From Marinobacter sp. EhC06 (GTDB lineage: Bacteria > Pseudomonadota > Gammaproteobacteria > Pseudomonadales > Oleiphilaceae): a stretch of DNA of 64,000 nt. The position numbers were made by a program, and so were the translations under genes. Shown here piece after piece: positions 8,819 through 20,979 of the stretch. The DNA lies in contig NZ_LXYO01000010.1 of NCBI RefSeq assembly GCF_001650915.1, positions 62,001-126,000 on the forward strand. The letters are read 5' to 3'. The notes below the pieces were generated by a model. The model was given only the letters and a program-made list of their open reading frames with translations, made no database searches and was not told where the DNA came from. Each line of letters begins with the position of its first letter. Within the stretch, counting starts at the first letter, position 1.

Positions 8819-9984
8819 TATTTACCCCCTGCGGCTTTAACAACTTGCTCTGCCGCATTCGACAGACTGGTAGCGGCAATGATGTTCAGGCCGCTATCGG
8901 CGAGTACCTGAGTACCCTTCTCCGCGTTGTTGCCTTCAAGGCGAACCACAACAGGAACCTTGACGCCGACTTCCTTAACGGCACCGATGATGCCTTCTGC
9001 AATCATGTCGCAGCGAACGATACCGCCGAAGATGTTGACCAGAACCGCCTTGACGTTGGAGTCAGACAGGATGATCTTGAATGCTTCGGAAACACGCTCC
9101 TTGGTTGCACCGCCACCAACGTCCAGGAAGTTGGCAGGCTGGCCACCAGAAAGCTTGATGATATCCATGGTGCCCATTGCCAGACCAGCACCGTTGACCA
9201 TGCAGCCAATGTTGCCTTCCAGGGCCACATAGTTGAGCTCCCACTTGGCCGCTTCCGCTTCCCGGGAATCTTCCTGGGAGGGATCGTGCATCTCGTGGAT
9301 CTTCTTCTGGCGATACAGGGCGTTACCGTCAACACCAACTTTGGCGTCGAGGCAATGCAGGTCACCGGCCGGGGTGATAACCAGCGGGTTGATCTCTACC
9401 AGCGCGAGGTCGCACTCTTCGAACAGCTTGGCCAGGCCAATGAAAATCTTGGTGAACTGACCGATCTGCTTGCCTTCCAGGCCCAGCTTGAAGGCCAACT
9501 CACGGCCCTGGTACGGCTGAGCGCCAACCAGCGGGTCGATTTCGGCTTTCAGGATCTTCTCGGGGGTCTCTTCGGCAACCTTCTCGATCTCAACACCGCC
9601 CTCGGTGGAGGCCATGAACACGATGCGACGGGTGCCACGGTCAACGACCGCGCCCAGGTACAGTTCCTGGTCGATGTCGGTGAGGGATTCAACCAGAATC
9701 TTGCTGACCGGCTGGCCATTTTCATCAGTCTGGTAGGTTACCAGGTTCTTGCCCAACCACTTTTCGGCAAACTCACGGATCTCGTCTTTGCTTTTGACCA
9801 GCTTAACGCCACCAGCCTTACCACGGCCGCCTGCGTGCACCTGGGCCTTCACTACCCAGCCATCACCGCCGATTTCGTCAGCAGCTGCTACTGCTTCCTT
9901 GGGAGTATCACAGGCAATGCCTTTGGATACGGGCAGGCCATATTCAGCGAAAAGCTGCTTGCCCTGATATTCATGCAAATTCAT
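8818..9984 (-). CDS. sucC: Succinyl-CoA synthetase beta subunit
   Basis: Carries the nucleotide-binding (ATP-grasp) and succinate-binding parts of succinyl-CoA synthetase. 388 residues, the standard length, beginning [16 protein letters not shown]. The ATP-grasp fold spans about 5-230 ([17 protein letters not shown]), and a C-terminal ligase domain contains [10 protein letters not shown]. It lies 36 bases after lpd and overlaps sucD by one base. Confidence 0.97.
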   Translation of the reverse strand: MNLHEYQGKQLFAEYGLPVSKGIACDTPKEAVAAADEIGGDGWVVKAQVHAGGRGKAGGVKLVKSKDEIREFAEKWLGKNLVTYQTDENGQPVSKILVESLTDIDQELYLGAVVDRGTRRIVFMASTEGGVEIEKVAEETPEKILKAEIDPLVGAQPYQGRELAFKLGLEGKQIGQFTKIFIGLAKLFEECDLALVEINPLVITPAGDLHCLDAKVGVDGNALYRQKKIHEMHDPSQEDSREAEAAKWELNYVALEGNIGCMVNGAGLAMGTMDIIKLSGGQPANFLDVGGGATKERVSEAFKIILSDSNVKAVLVNIFGGIVRCDMIAEGIIGAVKEVGVKVPVVVRLEGNNAEKGTQVLADSGLNIIAATSLSNAAEQVVKAAGGK

Positions 9985-10020
9985 AGTTAATGTCCCGAAT
10001 TAAAAAATTCCTGGTTTGCG

Positions 10021-11487
<1,467 letters not shown>

Positions 11488-11498
11488 TTAAAGTCGAC

Positions 11499-12728
11499 TC
11501 AGACGTCCAGCAGAATACGTGCCGGGTCTTCAAGCATTTCCTTGATGGCAACGAGGAACTGCACCGCTTCCTTGCCATCAATCATTCGGTGGTCGTAAGA
11601 AAGCGCCAGGTACATCATCGGCAGAATTTCCACCTTGCCGTTCACGGCCATCGGACGCTCCTGAATCTTGTGCATGCCCAGGATTGCAGTCTGTGGCGGG
11701 TTCAGGATCGGTGTGGAAATCAGCGAGCCGAAGATGCCGCCGTTGGTAATCGTAAAGGTACCACCGGTCATGTCTTCAATGGCCAGCTTGCCCTCTTTCG
11801 CCTTGGTGCCGTATTCAACGATCTTCTTCTCGATGTCGGCCAGGCCCATGGCGTCGGAATCGCGGAGTACCGGAACGACCAGACCACGATCCGTGGATAC
11901 GGCCACGCCGATATCCTGGTAACCGTGGTAAACCATGTCGTTACCATCAATGGACGCGTTCACCGCGGGGAACCGCTTCAGGGCTTCGGTGGCCGCCTTG
12001 GTGAAGAAGGACATGAAACCAAGCTTGATACCATGACGCTTTACAAAGCTCTCCTGGTACTGCTTGCGCAGTTCCATGATCGGCGCCATGTTCACCTCGT
12101 TGAAGGTGGTCAGCATGGCTGCGCTCTGCTGCGCGTTGACCAGACGCTTGGCGATGCTCGCACGCAGGCGGGTCATCGGCACGCGCTTCTCTGGACGTTC
12201 GCCCTGGCTGACGTTCACTTCCGGCATACCCGCCGCAGGCTGGGGCGCGGAAGCACCACCGGAGGACTTGGCACTGTCCACGTGGTTCTGAACGTCTTCC
12301 TTGGTTACACGGCCATCTTTGCCGGTACCCTGGATGCTGTTCGGATCAACGTTGTTTTCCTCGGCCAGCTTACGCGCTGCCGGGCTCAGAATCGCTTCGC
12401 CGGAAGCGGCTTCACTCTTGGCCTCTTCTTTCGGAGCCTCTTCCTTGGCCTCTTCTTTCTTGCCCTCGGCAGGCTTGGCCTCGCCCTTGGCACCTTCCTT
12501 GAACTTGCCGACTACCTCACCACTTTCAACGGTATCGCCTTCGTTCTTGATGATTTCTTCGATCACGCCGTCAGCAGGCGCAACCACTTCAAGAACGACC
12601 TTGTCGGTCTCGATATCGACAATCAGCTCGTCACGGGAGCAGGCTTCACCCGGCTGTTTGTGCCAGGTCGCGACAGTACCTTCCGCGACCGACTCCGGGA
12701 AAACGGGGGCTTTAATCTCAGTTGACAT
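11499..12728 (-). CDS. sucB: 2-oxoglutarate dehydrogenase E2, dihydrolipoyl succinyltransferase
   Basis: Core of the 2-oxoglutarate dehydrogenase complex; transfers succinyl from lipoamide to CoA. 409 residues: one lipoyl domain (1-76) with the modified Lys43 in ETDKVVLEV; a flexible Glu/Lys/Ala-rich linker (about 78-112); an E1/E3-binding domain (about 115-150, [11 protein letters not shown]); and the catalytic domain ending YDHRMIDG with the active His and Asp. Lies 25 bases after sucA. Confidence 0.97.
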   Translation of the reverse strand: MSTEIKAPVFPESVAEGTVATWHKQPGEACSRDELIVDIETDKVVLEVVAPADGVIEEIIKNEGDTVESGEVVGKFKEGAKGEAKPAEGKKEEAKEEAPKEEAKSEAASGEAILSPAARKLAEENNVDPNSIQGTGKDGRVTKEDVQNHVDSAKSSGGASAPQPAAGMPEVNVSQGERPEKRVPMTRLRASIAKRLVNAQQSAAMLTTFNEVNMAPIMELRKQYQESFVKRHGIKLGFMSFFTKAATEALKRFPAVNASIDGNDMVYHGYQDIGVAVSTDRGLVVPVLRDSDAMGLADIEKKIVEYGTKAKEGKLAIEDMTGGTFTITNGGIFGSLISTPILNPPQTAILGMHKIQERPMAVNGKVEILPMMYLALSYDHRMIDGKEAVQFLVAIKEMLEDPARILLDV

Positions 12729-12753
12729 TACAGATCCTTAGTTCGGTAGCTCG

Positions 12754-15591
12754 TCAAATTTCAAACGCGTCGTTAACCAGTTTCTTCTGCTCTTCAATGT
12801 GGACCGACATATGGCCACAGGCAGGAGCAGCCGAAGCGTCACGACCGGCATACTGAAGGTACAGCTTGGGATTCAGGCGGTGCAGCGCATTACGCATGTG
12901 ATGCTGGCTGCAATACCAGGCACCCTGGTTCATCGGCTCTTCCTGACACCAGACAACGTGCTTGAGCTTGGTGTACTCGCTCAGGAGCTCGTCAAGGTCG
13001 TCTCCGGGGAAAGGATACAGCTGTTCGATCCGGACAATGGCGACGTCTTCACGCTCGTCCGACTTCTTCTTCTCGAGCAGATCAAAATAGACCTTGCCGG
13101 AACACAGGATCAGACGGGTGACTTTCTTCGGATCGGACGGCTCTTTCTCAGGCAGCACGGTCTTGAAGGTACCGGTGGTCAGATCGTCAAGATCGGACGT
13201 CGCTTCCTTGTGCCGCAGCAGACTCTTGGGCGTGATGGCAACCAGAGGCTTGCGCAGCGGGCGCTTCACCTGGCGACGCAGCATATGGAATACCTGCGAC
13301 GGCGTGGTCGGCACGCAGACCTGGATATTATGTTCGGCACTCAGCTGCAGGAAACGCTCGAGGCGTGCAGAGCTATGCTCCGGCCCCTGCCCTTCGTAGC
13401 CATGAGGCAGCAGCAGGGTCAGGCCACAGAGGCGCCCCCACTTGTGCTCACCACTGGTCAGGAACTGATCAATCACGACCTGGGCACCGTTGGCGAAGTC
13501 GCCAAACTGCGCTTCCCAGACCACAAGGCCATCAGGTGCGGTGGTCGCGTAACCGTACTCGAACGCCATCACGGCTTCTTCCGAGAGCAGCGAGTCGTAA
13601 ATTTCGAATTTCGGCTGGTCTTCCGACAATTGCTCAAGGGCAATATGAGTCGAGCCGTCTTTCTGGTTGTGCAGAACCGCGTGGCGATGCGAGAAGGTGC
13701 CGCGGCCAACATCCTGGCCAGTAATGCGGATCGGATGCCCTTCGTTGAGCAACGTCGCATAGGCCATGACTTCACCGTAGCCCCAGTTGATCGGCAGGGC
13801 ACCGGCGGTCATTTTCTCGCGGTCGGACACAATCTTGGAGACCTGGCGCTGGATACTGAAACCTTCAGGGACCGAGGTCAGTTTCTTGCCCAGCTTCTGG
13901 ATGGTCTTCAGCGCAACGCTGGACTTGCACTTGGCCGTCCACTCGTGGCCCAGGTACGGTGTCCAGTCTACGTAGAGCTCCTTGTTGGGCTCCTTGACCA
14001 GGGATTTGACCACGTGCTCGCCATTGTCCAGGGCGTCACGGTAGTCGTTCTCCATCTGCTTGGCTTCTTCCTCGGTGATAACACCGGCTTCCACCAGTTG
14101 ATCAACGTACAGGTTGCGAGTGGTCTTCAGCTTACGGATCTTCTCGTACATGACCGGCTGGGTTGCGGCCGGCTCATCCGCCTCGTTGTGACCACGACGA
14201 CGATAGCAGACCAGATCGATCACCACGTCGTTCTTGAATTCGTTGCGGTAGTCCATGGCCATCTGGGTCACGAACATGACCGCTTCCGGGTCGTCCGCAT
14301 TCACATGCAGGATTGGCGCCTGGATCATCTTGGCCACGTCGGTGCAGTACTCCGTGGACCGCGCATCTTCCTGCTTGCTGGTGGTGAAACCAACCTGGTT
14401 GTTGATAACAATATGAATGGTGCCACCAACGCCAAACCCACGGGTCTGGGACATCTGGAAGGTTTCCATCACCACGCCCTGGCCGGCAAACGCCGCGTCA
14501 CCGTGCATGATGATTGGCACTACCTTGCTGCCATCCTCGTCGTTGCGACGGGTCTGGCGGGCCCGAACGGAGCCTTCAACCACCGGCGAAACGATTTCCA
14601 GGTGCGACGGGTTGAACGCCATCGCCAGGTGCACTTCGCCACCCGGGGTCATCACGTTGGATGAGAAGCCCTGGTGGTACTTCACGTCACCTGAACCGGA
14701 ATCGGCCAGTTTCTTGCCTTCAAACTCGTCGAAGAGTTCTCTCGGATTCTTGCCCAGAGTATTGACCAGGACGTTCAGGCGACCACGGTGCGCCATACCC
14801 AGAACGATTTCCTTGGCGCCGTAGGAACCGGCACGCTGGATCAGCTCGTCCAGACAGGGAATGAGACTTTCGCCACCCTCAAGACCAAAGCGTTTCACAC
14901 CCGGATAACGGGAACCCAGGTACTTTTCGAGACCTTCGGCAGCCGTCAGTCGCTCAAGGATGTGCTTTCGGGTGTTGTCCTCGTATGCGGGACGTGAACG
15001 AACCGGCTCCATGCGTTGCTGGAACCAGCGCTTGATGCGGGTATCGACAACGTGCATGTATTCAGCGCCAATGCTTTCGCAGTAGGTCTGGCGCAAACCA
15101 TCGACAATATCTCCGAGCTTCATGGTCTCGGAGCCGAGGTTCAGTGAGCCGGTCTGGAACTCGAGGTCACGGTCAGAGTCGGACAGTTCATGGAATTCGG
15201 GATCGAGGTCTTCAACCTTGGGACGTTGCCAAACACCGAGCGGGTCCAGCTTCGCTTCCTGATGGCCGCGGAAGCGATAGGCGTTAATCAGCTGGAGAAC
15301 ACGAATCTGTTTCTTGTCCGCATCCGACGTTGCACTGGCGGGAACGCCGCCACTGGCCAGAAAGCGCTGGTTACGGGAGATGTGTTCGAACTGTTCGCGG
15401 ATGGAAGAGTGGACAATGTCACGGCCTTTGTAGCCATCGACACTGGGGAGTTTGTCGAAATAGCTGCGCCACTCTTCGGGAACGGCATTGGGGTCTGTCA
15501 GGTAGGTTTCAAAAAGCTGTTCAACATAGGCGAGATTTCCACCCTGAAGGTGGGAAGTCTGCCATAACTGCTCCATTATGCTTTCGTGCAT
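12754..15591 (-). CDS. sucA: 2-oxoglutarate dehydrogenase E1 component
   Basis: Thiamine-diphosphate-dependent decarboxylase of the complex. 945 residues, normal for the family. The N-terminal segment MHESIMEQLWQTSHLQGGN matches what I recall for Pseudomonas SucA and supports the ATG at 15591. Conserved stretches include GMAHRGRLNVLVN, the ThDP motif region HGDAAFAGQG with INNQVGFTT, and GHNEADEPA. It follows sdhB after a 312-base gap, so an additional promoter in front of sucA is possible. Confidence 0.97.
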   Translation of the reverse strand: MHESIMEQLWQTSHLQGGNLAYVEQLFETYLTDPNAVPEEWRSYFDKLPSVDGYKGRDIVHSSIREQFEHISRNQRFLASGGVPASATSDADKKQIRVLQLINAYRFRGHQEAKLDPLGVWQRPKVEDLDPEFHELSDSDRDLEFQTGSLNLGSETMKLGDIVDGLRQTYCESIGAEYMHVVDTRIKRWFQQRMEPVRSRPAYEDNTRKHILERLTAAEGLEKYLGSRYPGVKRFGLEGGESLIPCLDELIQRAGSYGAKEIVLGMAHRGRLNVLVNTLGKNPRELFDEFEGKKLADSGSGDVKYHQGFSSNVMTPGGEVHLAMAFNPSHLEIVSPVVEGSVRARQTRRNDEDGSKVVPIIMHGDAAFAGQGVVMETFQMSQTRGFGVGGTIHIVINNQVGFTTSKQEDARSTEYCTDVAKMIQAPILHVNADDPEAVMFVTQMAMDYRNEFKNDVVIDLVCYRRRGHNEADEPAATQPVMYEKIRKLKTTRNLYVDQLVEAGVITEEEAKQMENDYRDALDNGEHVVKSLVKEPNKELYVDWTPYLGHEWTAKCKSSVALKTIQKLGKKLTSVPEGFSIQRQVSKIVSDREKMTAGALPINWGYGEVMAYATLLNEGHPIRITGQDVGRGTFSHRHAVLHNQKDGSTHIALEQLSEDQPKFEIYDSLLSEEAVMAFEYGYATTAPDGLVVWEAQFGDFANGAQVVIDQFLTSGEHKWGRLCGLTLLLPHGYEGQGPEHSSARLERFLQLSAEHNIQVCVPTTPSQVFHMLRRQVKRPLRKPLVAITPKSLLRHKEATSDLDDLTTGTFKTVLPEKEPSDPKKVTRLILCSGKVYFDLLEKKKSDEREDVAIVRIEQLYPFPGDDLDELLSEYTKLKHVVWCQEEPMNQGAWYCSQHHMRNALHRLNPKLYLQYAGRDASAAPACGHMSVHIEEQKKLVNDAFEI

Positions 15592-15903
15592 CTTGAATAG
15601 CTCACCTTGGGCTGGTGCGGGGAGCCCGATATGGTCGGCCAGGGGTATATCTCAGTCAATACGGGTTTTTACGGGATCGACTTTGGCCACCACACCCGAC
15701 ATGGATGTTTTCCATTCCCCGGTGGTTTTTGTACTCAGCAAAACAGGGAGAAAACTTTATAAGTTCCCGCCACGGCTTGCGTAGTGTGCACCCGGGTAAG
15801 ACTTTTGACTATAAGCCTTTGGTTGAAGGCCCCGCAAACTTGCGAGGCCTTCCGGGTACTAACCTGATCAGAACAGTATAGCGTCTGTCGCAAATCCTGC
15901 TGC
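15592..15903. other. 312-base sdhB-sucA intergenic region
   Basis: No credible gene here: the short open frames lack ribosome-binding sites and family resemblance. A hairpin (AAGGCC 15826-15831, GGCCTT 15846-15851, with a CGC/GCG extension) lies about 55 bases past the sdhB stop. It has no T-run on the minus strand, so it may attenuate rather than stop transcription. A minus-strand TATAGT (15813-15808) and an A+T-rich TATAAA segment are possible -10 elements for a sucA promoter, but no matching -35 was found. Confidence 0.4.
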
Positions 15904-16608
15904 TTAAGTCGCCCTTTGCAGCAGAAGGTTCCGAATGTGGCCGATAGCCCTTGTGGGGTTCAGACCTTTCGGGCAGACACTGACACAGTTCATGATGCCC
16001 CGGCAGCGGAATACACTGAACGGGTCATCAAGGCCGGCAAGTCGCTCGTCCTGAGCTGTATCCCGGCTGTCCGCCAGGAAACGGTAAGCCTGAAGCAGGC
16101 CAGCAGGACCGATAAACTTGTCCGGGTTCCACCAGAATGACGGACAGGACGTGGAACAGCAGGCACAGAGAATACACTCGTACAGGCCATCCAGCTTCTG
16201 GCGGTCTTCCGGAGACTGCAGCCGCTCGATCGCAGGAGCAGGCTTGTCGTTAATCAGGTAAGGCATGACCTTTTCGTACTGCTTGTAGAAAAGACTCATA
16301 TCTACAACCAGATCACGAATAACCGGCAGACCCGGCAGCGGACGCAGCACCAGCTTGTCGCCCTTCACCACCTGGGAGACCGGCGTAATACACGCCAGGC
16401 CGTTTTTGCCGTTCATGTTCATGCCATCAGAGCCACACACGCCCTCCCGGCAGGAACGACGGTAGGCCATTGAAGGATCCCGCTCCTTGATTAGGTTCAG
16501 CACATCAAGAACCATGAGATCCTTGCCTTCCGGAATATCAACATCCACGTCCTGCATGTAAGGCGCGTTGTCAGTCTCCGGGTTATAACGATAAAGGCTT
16601 ACTAACAT
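15904..16608 (-). CDS. sdhB: Succinate dehydrogenase iron-sulfur subunit
   Basis: Conducts electrons from SdhA flavin to ubiquinone. 234 residues. Three cluster motifs are visible: the [2Fe-2S] loop CREGVCGSDG with a further Cys at 73, the [4Fe-4S] motif CILCACCSTSCP, and the [3Fe-4S] motif CRGIMNCVSVCPKG. ATG at 16608 with a G-rich ribosome-binding site; 14 bases after sdhA. Confidence 0.97.
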   Translation of the reverse strand: MLVSLYRYNPETDNAPYMQDVDVDIPEGKDLMVLDVLNLIKERDPSMAYRRSCREGVCGSDGMNMNGKNGLACITPVSQVVKGDKLVLRPLPGLPVIRDLVVDMSLFYKQYEKVMPYLINDKPAPAIERLQSPEDRQKLDGLYECILCACCSTSCPSFWWNPDKFIGPAGLLQAYRFLADSRDTAQDERLAGLDDPFSVFRCRGIMNCVSVCPKGLNPTRAIGHIRNLLLQRAT

Positions 16609-16622
16609 TTTCGGAGTCCCCC

Positions 16623-18395
16623 TTAGTAAGTCCGGACCTTCGGCTCGAACTTGTCCACCGTCTTCGGTGCAAAGTTCACATCACGCTTGCCCACGCGCTT
16701 TTCCAGCGGGAAGAACATGGAGTGCTTCAGCCAGTTCTCATCATCACGCTCGGTGTAGTCGTTCCGGGCATGAGCGCCGCGACTTTCCTTCCGCTCAAAG
16801 GCGGAAACCGCTGTAGCCAGGGCAACCTCGTAGAGGTTATCCAGCTCGAGCGCTTCGATACGGGCGGTGTTGAAGGCGTTGCTGGTATCGGCCAGCTTGG
16901 TGTTGCGAACACGCTCACCAATCGCTTCCAGCTTTTTGAGACCCTCTTCCATGCTCTTGCCGTCACGGAACACGCCGAAGTACAACTGCATGCAGTTCTG
17001 CAAATCCTTGCGGACCTCTGCAACGCTCTCGCCCTCGGTTGCGTTGTTCAGGCGGTCAAGCCGCGCCATGGCACGCTTGATATCGTCCTCACTGGCACCG
17101 TCTACCTCGAAGCCGCCGCGAAGCTGCTCTTCAATGTGCAGGCCAGCTGCGCGACCAAACACCACCAGGTCCAGCAGAGAGTTACCACCCAGACGGTTGG
17201 CGCCGTGTACCGATACACACGCAGCCTCGCCACAGGCGAACAGCCCGGGGATTGGCTTGTCTTTTCCGTTTTCATCCTGGGTCAACGCCTGACCACCAAC
17301 GTTGGTCGGAATGCCGCCCATCATGTAGTGACAGGTAGGCACGACCGGGATCGGCTCTTTGACAGGATCCACATGCGCAAAGGTGCGGGACAGCTCACAG
17401 ATGCCCGGCAGGCGCAGGTTCAGGGTCTCTTCACCCAGATGATCCAGCTTCAGCAGAACGTGGTCCTTATCCGGACCGCAGCCACGACCTTCCAGAATCT
17501 CGATCACCATTGCCCGGGCTACAACGTCACGGCCCGCCAGGTCTTTCGCGTTCGGCGCATAGCGCTCCATGAAACGCTCACCCTCGGCGTTGATCAGGTA
17601 GCCACCCTCACCCCGACAACCTTCGGTCACCAGCGTTCCCGCTCCGTAAATGCCGGTCGGGTGGAACTGCCACATTTCCATGTCCTGCATCGGGAAACCG
17701 GCACGCAGTGCCATACCGATACCGTCGCCGGTGTTGATCAGCGCGTTGGTTGTGGAGGCGTAAATACGTCCCGCGCCACCGGTAGCAAGAACGGTCGCTT
17801 TGGATTTGATGTAGGCGACTTCGCCGGTCTCAACCTCAATGGCAACCACACCAACGACCTCATCCTTACTGTTCTTGACGAGATCTACCGCGTACCACTC
17901 GTTAAGGAAGGTGGTTCCGCCCTTGATGTTGGCCTGGTACAGAGTGTGAAGCAGGGCGTGACCGGTACGGTCAGCAGCGGCACAGGTACGTGCTGCCTGA
18001 GTCGGGTTATCAGGGCCTTTGGACTGACCACCAAACGGACGCTGATAGATACGGCCCTGCTCGGTGCGCGAGAACGGAAGACCCATGTGCTCAAGCTCGA
18101 ATACCGCCTGAGGACCAACGGAACACATGTACTCGACGGCATCCTGGTCGGCAATGTAGTCCGAGCCTTTAACCGTGTCATACATGTGCCAGCGCCAGTC
18201 GTCATTCGGATCAGCACTGGCGATCGCACAGGTGATGCCACCTTGGGCAGAGACCGTATGAGACCGCGTCGGGAAAACCTTGGTGATACACGCGGTATTG
18301 ACGCCGGACTCGGTCAACTGGAGCGCGGCACGCATGCCGGAACCGCCGCCGCCGATAACAATTGCGTCAAAGGACATGGTCTTGATATTAGCCAT
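16623..18395 (-). CDS. sdhA: Succinate dehydrogenase flavoprotein subunit
   Basis: Oxidises succinate to fumarate. 590 residues, standard length. The FAD-binding motif [11 protein letters not shown] is near the N-terminus. His46 in [10 protein letters not shown] is the residue that covalently carries FAD. The active-site region [15 protein letters not shown] and the C-terminal motif [14 protein letters not shown] are present. It lies three bases after sdhD, within sdhCDAB. Confidence 0.98.
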   Translation of the reverse strand: MANIKTMSFDAIVIGGGGSGMRAALQLTESGVNTACITKVFPTRSHTVSAQGGITCAIASADPNDDWRWHMYDTVKGSDYIADQDAVEYMCSVGPQAVFELEHMGLPFSRTEQGRIYQRPFGGQSKGPDNPTQAARTCAAADRTGHALLHTLYQANIKGGTTFLNEWYAVDLVKNSKDEVVGVVAIEVETGEVAYIKSKATVLATGGAGRIYASTTNALINTGDGIGMALRAGFPMQDMEMWQFHPTGIYGAGTLVTEGCRGEGGYLINAEGERFMERYAPNAKDLAGRDVVARAMVIEILEGRGCGPDKDHVLLKLDHLGEETLNLRLPGICELSRTFAHVDPVKEPIPVVPTCHYMMGGIPTNVGGQALTQDENGKDKPIPGLFACGEAACVSVHGANRLGGNSLLDLVVFGRAAGLHIEEQLRGGFEVDGASEDDIKRAMARLDRLNNATEGESVAEVRKDLQNCMQLYFGVFRDGKSMEEGLKKLEAIGERVRNTKLADTSNAFNTARIEALELDNLYEVALATAVSAFERKESRGAHARNDYTERDDENWLKHSMFFPLEKRVGKRDVNFAPKTVDKFEPKVRTY

Positions 18396-18398
18396 CGA

Positions 18399-18743
18399 TT
18401 AAAGCCCCCAAAGAATCTGAATGCCCCAAACCACATAGACGAACATGGTCAGCCCACAAGCCGCCTGCACGATAAACCTGGGACCCATGGCCTTGATATA
18501 GTCGGTCGTCACCGTCCAGAGCCCCACCCAAGCGTGAGCACCGATTGAAAGCAGTGCCATAAGGGTAAAGATACGGAACCAGGTCTGGTCGAAAAGCGCA
18601 CTCCAGGTTTCGTAGTTGACGTCGGAGGTCAACAGAAAGCCGAGCAGGAAAATTGTATACAAAGCAAGTACGTAGGCGGTTACCCGCTGGATCAGCCAGT
18701 CATAGACACCACTGCGACCCAGGTTCGTGACGCTGTTTACCAT
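18399..18743 (-). CDS. sdhD: Succinate dehydrogenase membrane anchor subunit D
   Basis: Small cytochrome b556 subunit of complex II. 114 residues with three hydrophobic helices (about 20-41, 57-78, 89-111). The motif HAWVGLWTVTTDYI holds the expected haem-ligand His, and RVTAYVLALY is the conserved first helix. Its first 7 bases overlap the end of sdhC. Confidence 0.95.
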   Translation of the reverse strand: MVNSVTNLGRSGVYDWLIQRVTAYVLALYTIFLLGFLLTSDVNYETWSALFDQTWFRIFTLMALLSIGAHAWVGLWTVTTDYIKAMGPRFIVQAACGLTMFVYVVWGIQILWGL

Positions 18744-19111
18744 ACCCAGACTCCTGCCAGAACGATGAGAATGACGGAAACCACAATCGTGATCTTCGAG
18801 GCGAGGCGGCCGCTCTCGAGCTCTTCACCAATGCCCATATCCATGAACAGGTGCTTGATACCCGCAACCAGGTGGTACAACAGAGCAGACAAGATGCCCC
18901 AGATAATCAGCTTGGCAAGGAAGCTGTCCAGCAGTTCATTGACACGACTGAAGCCCTCTTCCCCGGACAGGGAAAGCTGAAGCCCGTAAAGCAGGAACGC
19001 AACACCAACAAAAATGATGATGCCGCTGATACGGTGCAATATGGACGTAATGGCTGGCAGCGGAAAATGAAACTTGCCGAGATCGAGATTTACTGGTCGT
19101 TTGCTATTCAC
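18737..19111 (-). CDS. sdhC: Succinate dehydrogenase cytochrome b556 subunit C
   Basis: Membrane anchor that, with SdhD, binds haem b and ubiquinone. 124 residues with three transmembrane helices. HRISGI (quinone site) and YHLVAGIKHLFMDMG (haem-ligand His) are diagnostic. The start is GTG; the first in-frame ATG lies far inside, so GTG is required. It heads the nine-gene sdh-suc operon behind a predicted promoter at 19295-19323 and a leader of about 175 bases. Confidence 0.94.
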   Translation of the reverse strand: MNSKRPVNLDLGKFHFPLPAITSILHRISGIIIFVGVAFLLYGLQLSLSGEEGFSRVNELLDSFLAKLIIWGILSALLYHLVAGIKHLFMDMGIGEELESGRLASKITIVVSVILIVLAGVWVW

Positions 19112-19294
19112 AGCGCTCTCACACTCTCTCTTGGTTCCGCGGGACCGGAAAACCGGGTGCGGATGGTTGGTATGTAAGGATCGGCGTGCAGATACGAAAC
19201 CGGCACACGATTGGCTCAGAAGGGAGATAACCTCACCGGCAAACCACTATTTACAGGCAGCGGGAGAAGGTTTATCCCCAATTCCGGGCTAGGG

Positions 19295-19323
19295 ATTATA
19301 AGGAGTACCCTAACCAATTACAA
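19295..19323 (-). promoter_or_regulatory. Predicted sigma-70 promoter of the sdh-suc operon
   Basis: On the minus strand, TTGTAA (19323-19318), 17-base spacer, TATAAT (19300-19295). The -10 is a perfect consensus and the -35 matches four of six positions. Transcription would start near 19288. Confidence 0.55.
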
Positions 19324-19473
19324 ACCTGCAACGTCGCTCAAGCCGCGTATTTCAGGGGGTTAAGCCAGCTATAAGGATGATTGACAAATCCTTTTCCATC
19401 CCCAATCCGTTGTTATTCGGGATATCCCTGATTTACAGCGAATGTCAAATTCTGGGTTTTCCCGACTCTTCCA

Positions 19474-19501
19474 TTGACAAAAAAAGCCAACGCCCTATAT
19501 T
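19474..19501 (+). promoter_or_regulatory. Predicted sigma-70 promoter of gltA
   Basis: TTGACA (19474-19479), 16-base spacer, TATATT (19496-19501): a perfect -35 and a five-of-six -10. The transcript would start about 80 bases before the gltA ATG. Confidence 0.65.
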
Positions 19502-19588
19502 TTGCCGCCAGTTTTGCGATAATACGCGCCTTCTAGCGCATCCATAACTGTAGATAAAGCTTTCAAAGCTGATAAATAGGAGAGCACC

Positions 19589-20863
19589 ATGACCGACAGG
19601 AAAGCCACGCTCTCGGTGGGGGACAAGTCCATTGAGCTACCGATTTATTCCGGCACCGTCGGCCCTGACGTTATCGACGTACGAGGCCTAGTCCAGGAAG
19701 GCGTTTTTACATACGACCCCGGATTCGTATCCACCGCAGCCTGCGAATCGGCCATAACCTACATCGACGGTGCAAATGGCGTTCTCCTGCACCGCGGCTA
19801 CCCGATCGAACAGCTCGCGGAACACTCCGACTACCTTGAAGTCTGCTATCTCCTGCTTCACGGCGAACTTCCAAGCGCCGAGGAGAACCAGAAGTTCCAC
19901 GAGACCATCAAAAACCACACCATGCTGCACGACCAGATGCGGAACTTCTTCCAGGGTTTCCGTCGTGATGCACACCCGATGGCCATCATGTGTGGTGTGG
20001 TCGGCGCCCTGTCCGCCTTCTACCACGGCGAGATGGACGTAGCCAGCCAGGAGCAGCGTGAGATCACCGCTCACCGCCTGGTCGCCAAGATGCCTACGAT
20101 TGCAGCCTGGTGTTACAAGTACAGCATCGGCCAGCCCTTCATGTACCCGCGTAACGACCTCTCGTATTCCGAGAACTTCCTGCAGATGATGTTTGGCGTT
20201 CCCTGTGAGGAATATAAGCCGAACCCGATCCTAGCCAAGGCCATGGACAAGATCTTCATCCTGCACGCAGACCACGAACAGAATGCGTCGACGTCGACCG
20301 TGCGTCTGGCCGGCTCCACCGGCGCCAACCCCTATGCCTGTATCGCTTCCGGCATTGCCGCCCTCTGGGGCCCCGCGCACGGCGGCGCGAACGAAGCGGT
20401 TCTGGACATGCTGGCCGAGATCGGCGACGAGTCCAACATCGAGAAGTTCATTGCCAAGGCCAAGGATAAAGACGATCCATTCCGTCTGATGGGCTTCGGC
20501 CACCGGGTATACAAGAATTTCGACCCGCGCGCCAAGGTAATGGCAGAAACCGCTCACGAGGTTCTGACCGAGCTAGGCCTCGAAAACGACCCGCTGCTGA
20601 AGATCGCCCAGCGTCTGGAAAAAATCGCGCTGGAAGACGAGTACTTCGTAAAGCGCAAGCTTTACCCGAACGTCGACTTCTACTCCGGACTCATCCTCAA
20701 GGCCATCGGAATCCCGACTTCGATGTTCACCGTTATCTTCGCCCTGTCGCGGACCATCGGCTGGTTCTCGCACTGGAACGAAATGGTCAGCGGCGACTAT
20801 CGCATCGGCCGTCCGCGCCAGCTTTACACTGGCTCGGATTCCCGGGATTATCCGGCGAAATAA
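19589..20863 (+). CDS. gltA: Citrate synthase (type II)
   Basis: Condenses oxaloacetate and acetyl-CoA to citrate, the entry step of the TCA cycle. 424 residues, the length of the hexameric NADH-sensitive gammaproteobacterial type. Active-site motifs are [23 protein letters not shown] and [16 protein letters not shown] follows AGGAG. It is divergent from sdhC and shares its control region. A clear terminator follows at 20889. Confidence 0.97.
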   Translation: MTDRKATLSVGDKSIELPIYSGTVGPDVIDVRGLVQEGVFTYDPGFVSTAACESAITYIDGANGVLLHRGYPIEQLAEHSDYLEVCYLLLHGELPSAEENQKFHETIKNHTMLHDQMRNFFQGFRRDAHPMAIMCGVVGALSAFYHGEMDVASQEQREITAHRLVAKMPTIAAWCYKYSIGQPFMYPRNDLSYSENFLQMMFGVPCEEYKPNPILAKAMDKIFILHADHEQNASTSTVRLAGSTGANPYACIASGIAALWGPAHGGANEAVLDMLAEIGDESNIEKFIAKAKDKDDPFRLMGFGHRVYKNFDPRAKVMAETAHEVLTELGLENDPLLKIAQRLEKIALEDEYFVKRKLYPNVDFYSGLILKAIGIPTSMFTVIFALSRTIGWFSHWNEMVSGDYRIGRPRQLYTGSDSRDYPAK

Positions 20864-20888
20864 GCCTGATTTCTCGGGCAACGCATGG

Positions 20889-20916
20889 AAAGGCCGCTGA
20901 TTCAGCGGCCTTTTTT
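20889..20916 (+). terminator. Rho-independent terminator of gltA
   Basis: The stem AGGCCGCTGA / TTCAGCGGCC is followed directly by six T residues, 26 bases after the gltA stop. Confidence 0.9.
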
Positions 20917-20979
20917 ATTGCGTGCCGCCCCGCCCTTCTGTGCTAAGTTAACCCGACAAAAACATAAGAGGAGAAAGCA

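Larger units (their letters stand above)
19112..19588. other. 477-base divergent sdhC/gltA control region
   Basis: No protein gene is supported here. It contains one promoter-like site for each direction (listed separately). It leaves a long untranslated leader of about 175 bases in front of sdhC and about 80 bases in front of gltA. Several short open frames in it lack ribosome-binding sites. Confidence 0.6.

Noticed and set aside
12799..14664. 621-codon plus-strand open frame
   Set aside because: Antisense shadow of sucA; no ribosome-binding site and no recognisable domain.
15578..15881. Short plus-strand frames between sucA and sdhB
   Set aside because: No ribosome-binding site; composition unlike the neighbouring genes; antisense to both transcripts.
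16722..18548. 608-codon plus-strand open frame
   Set aside because: Antisense shadow of sdhA and sdhD.
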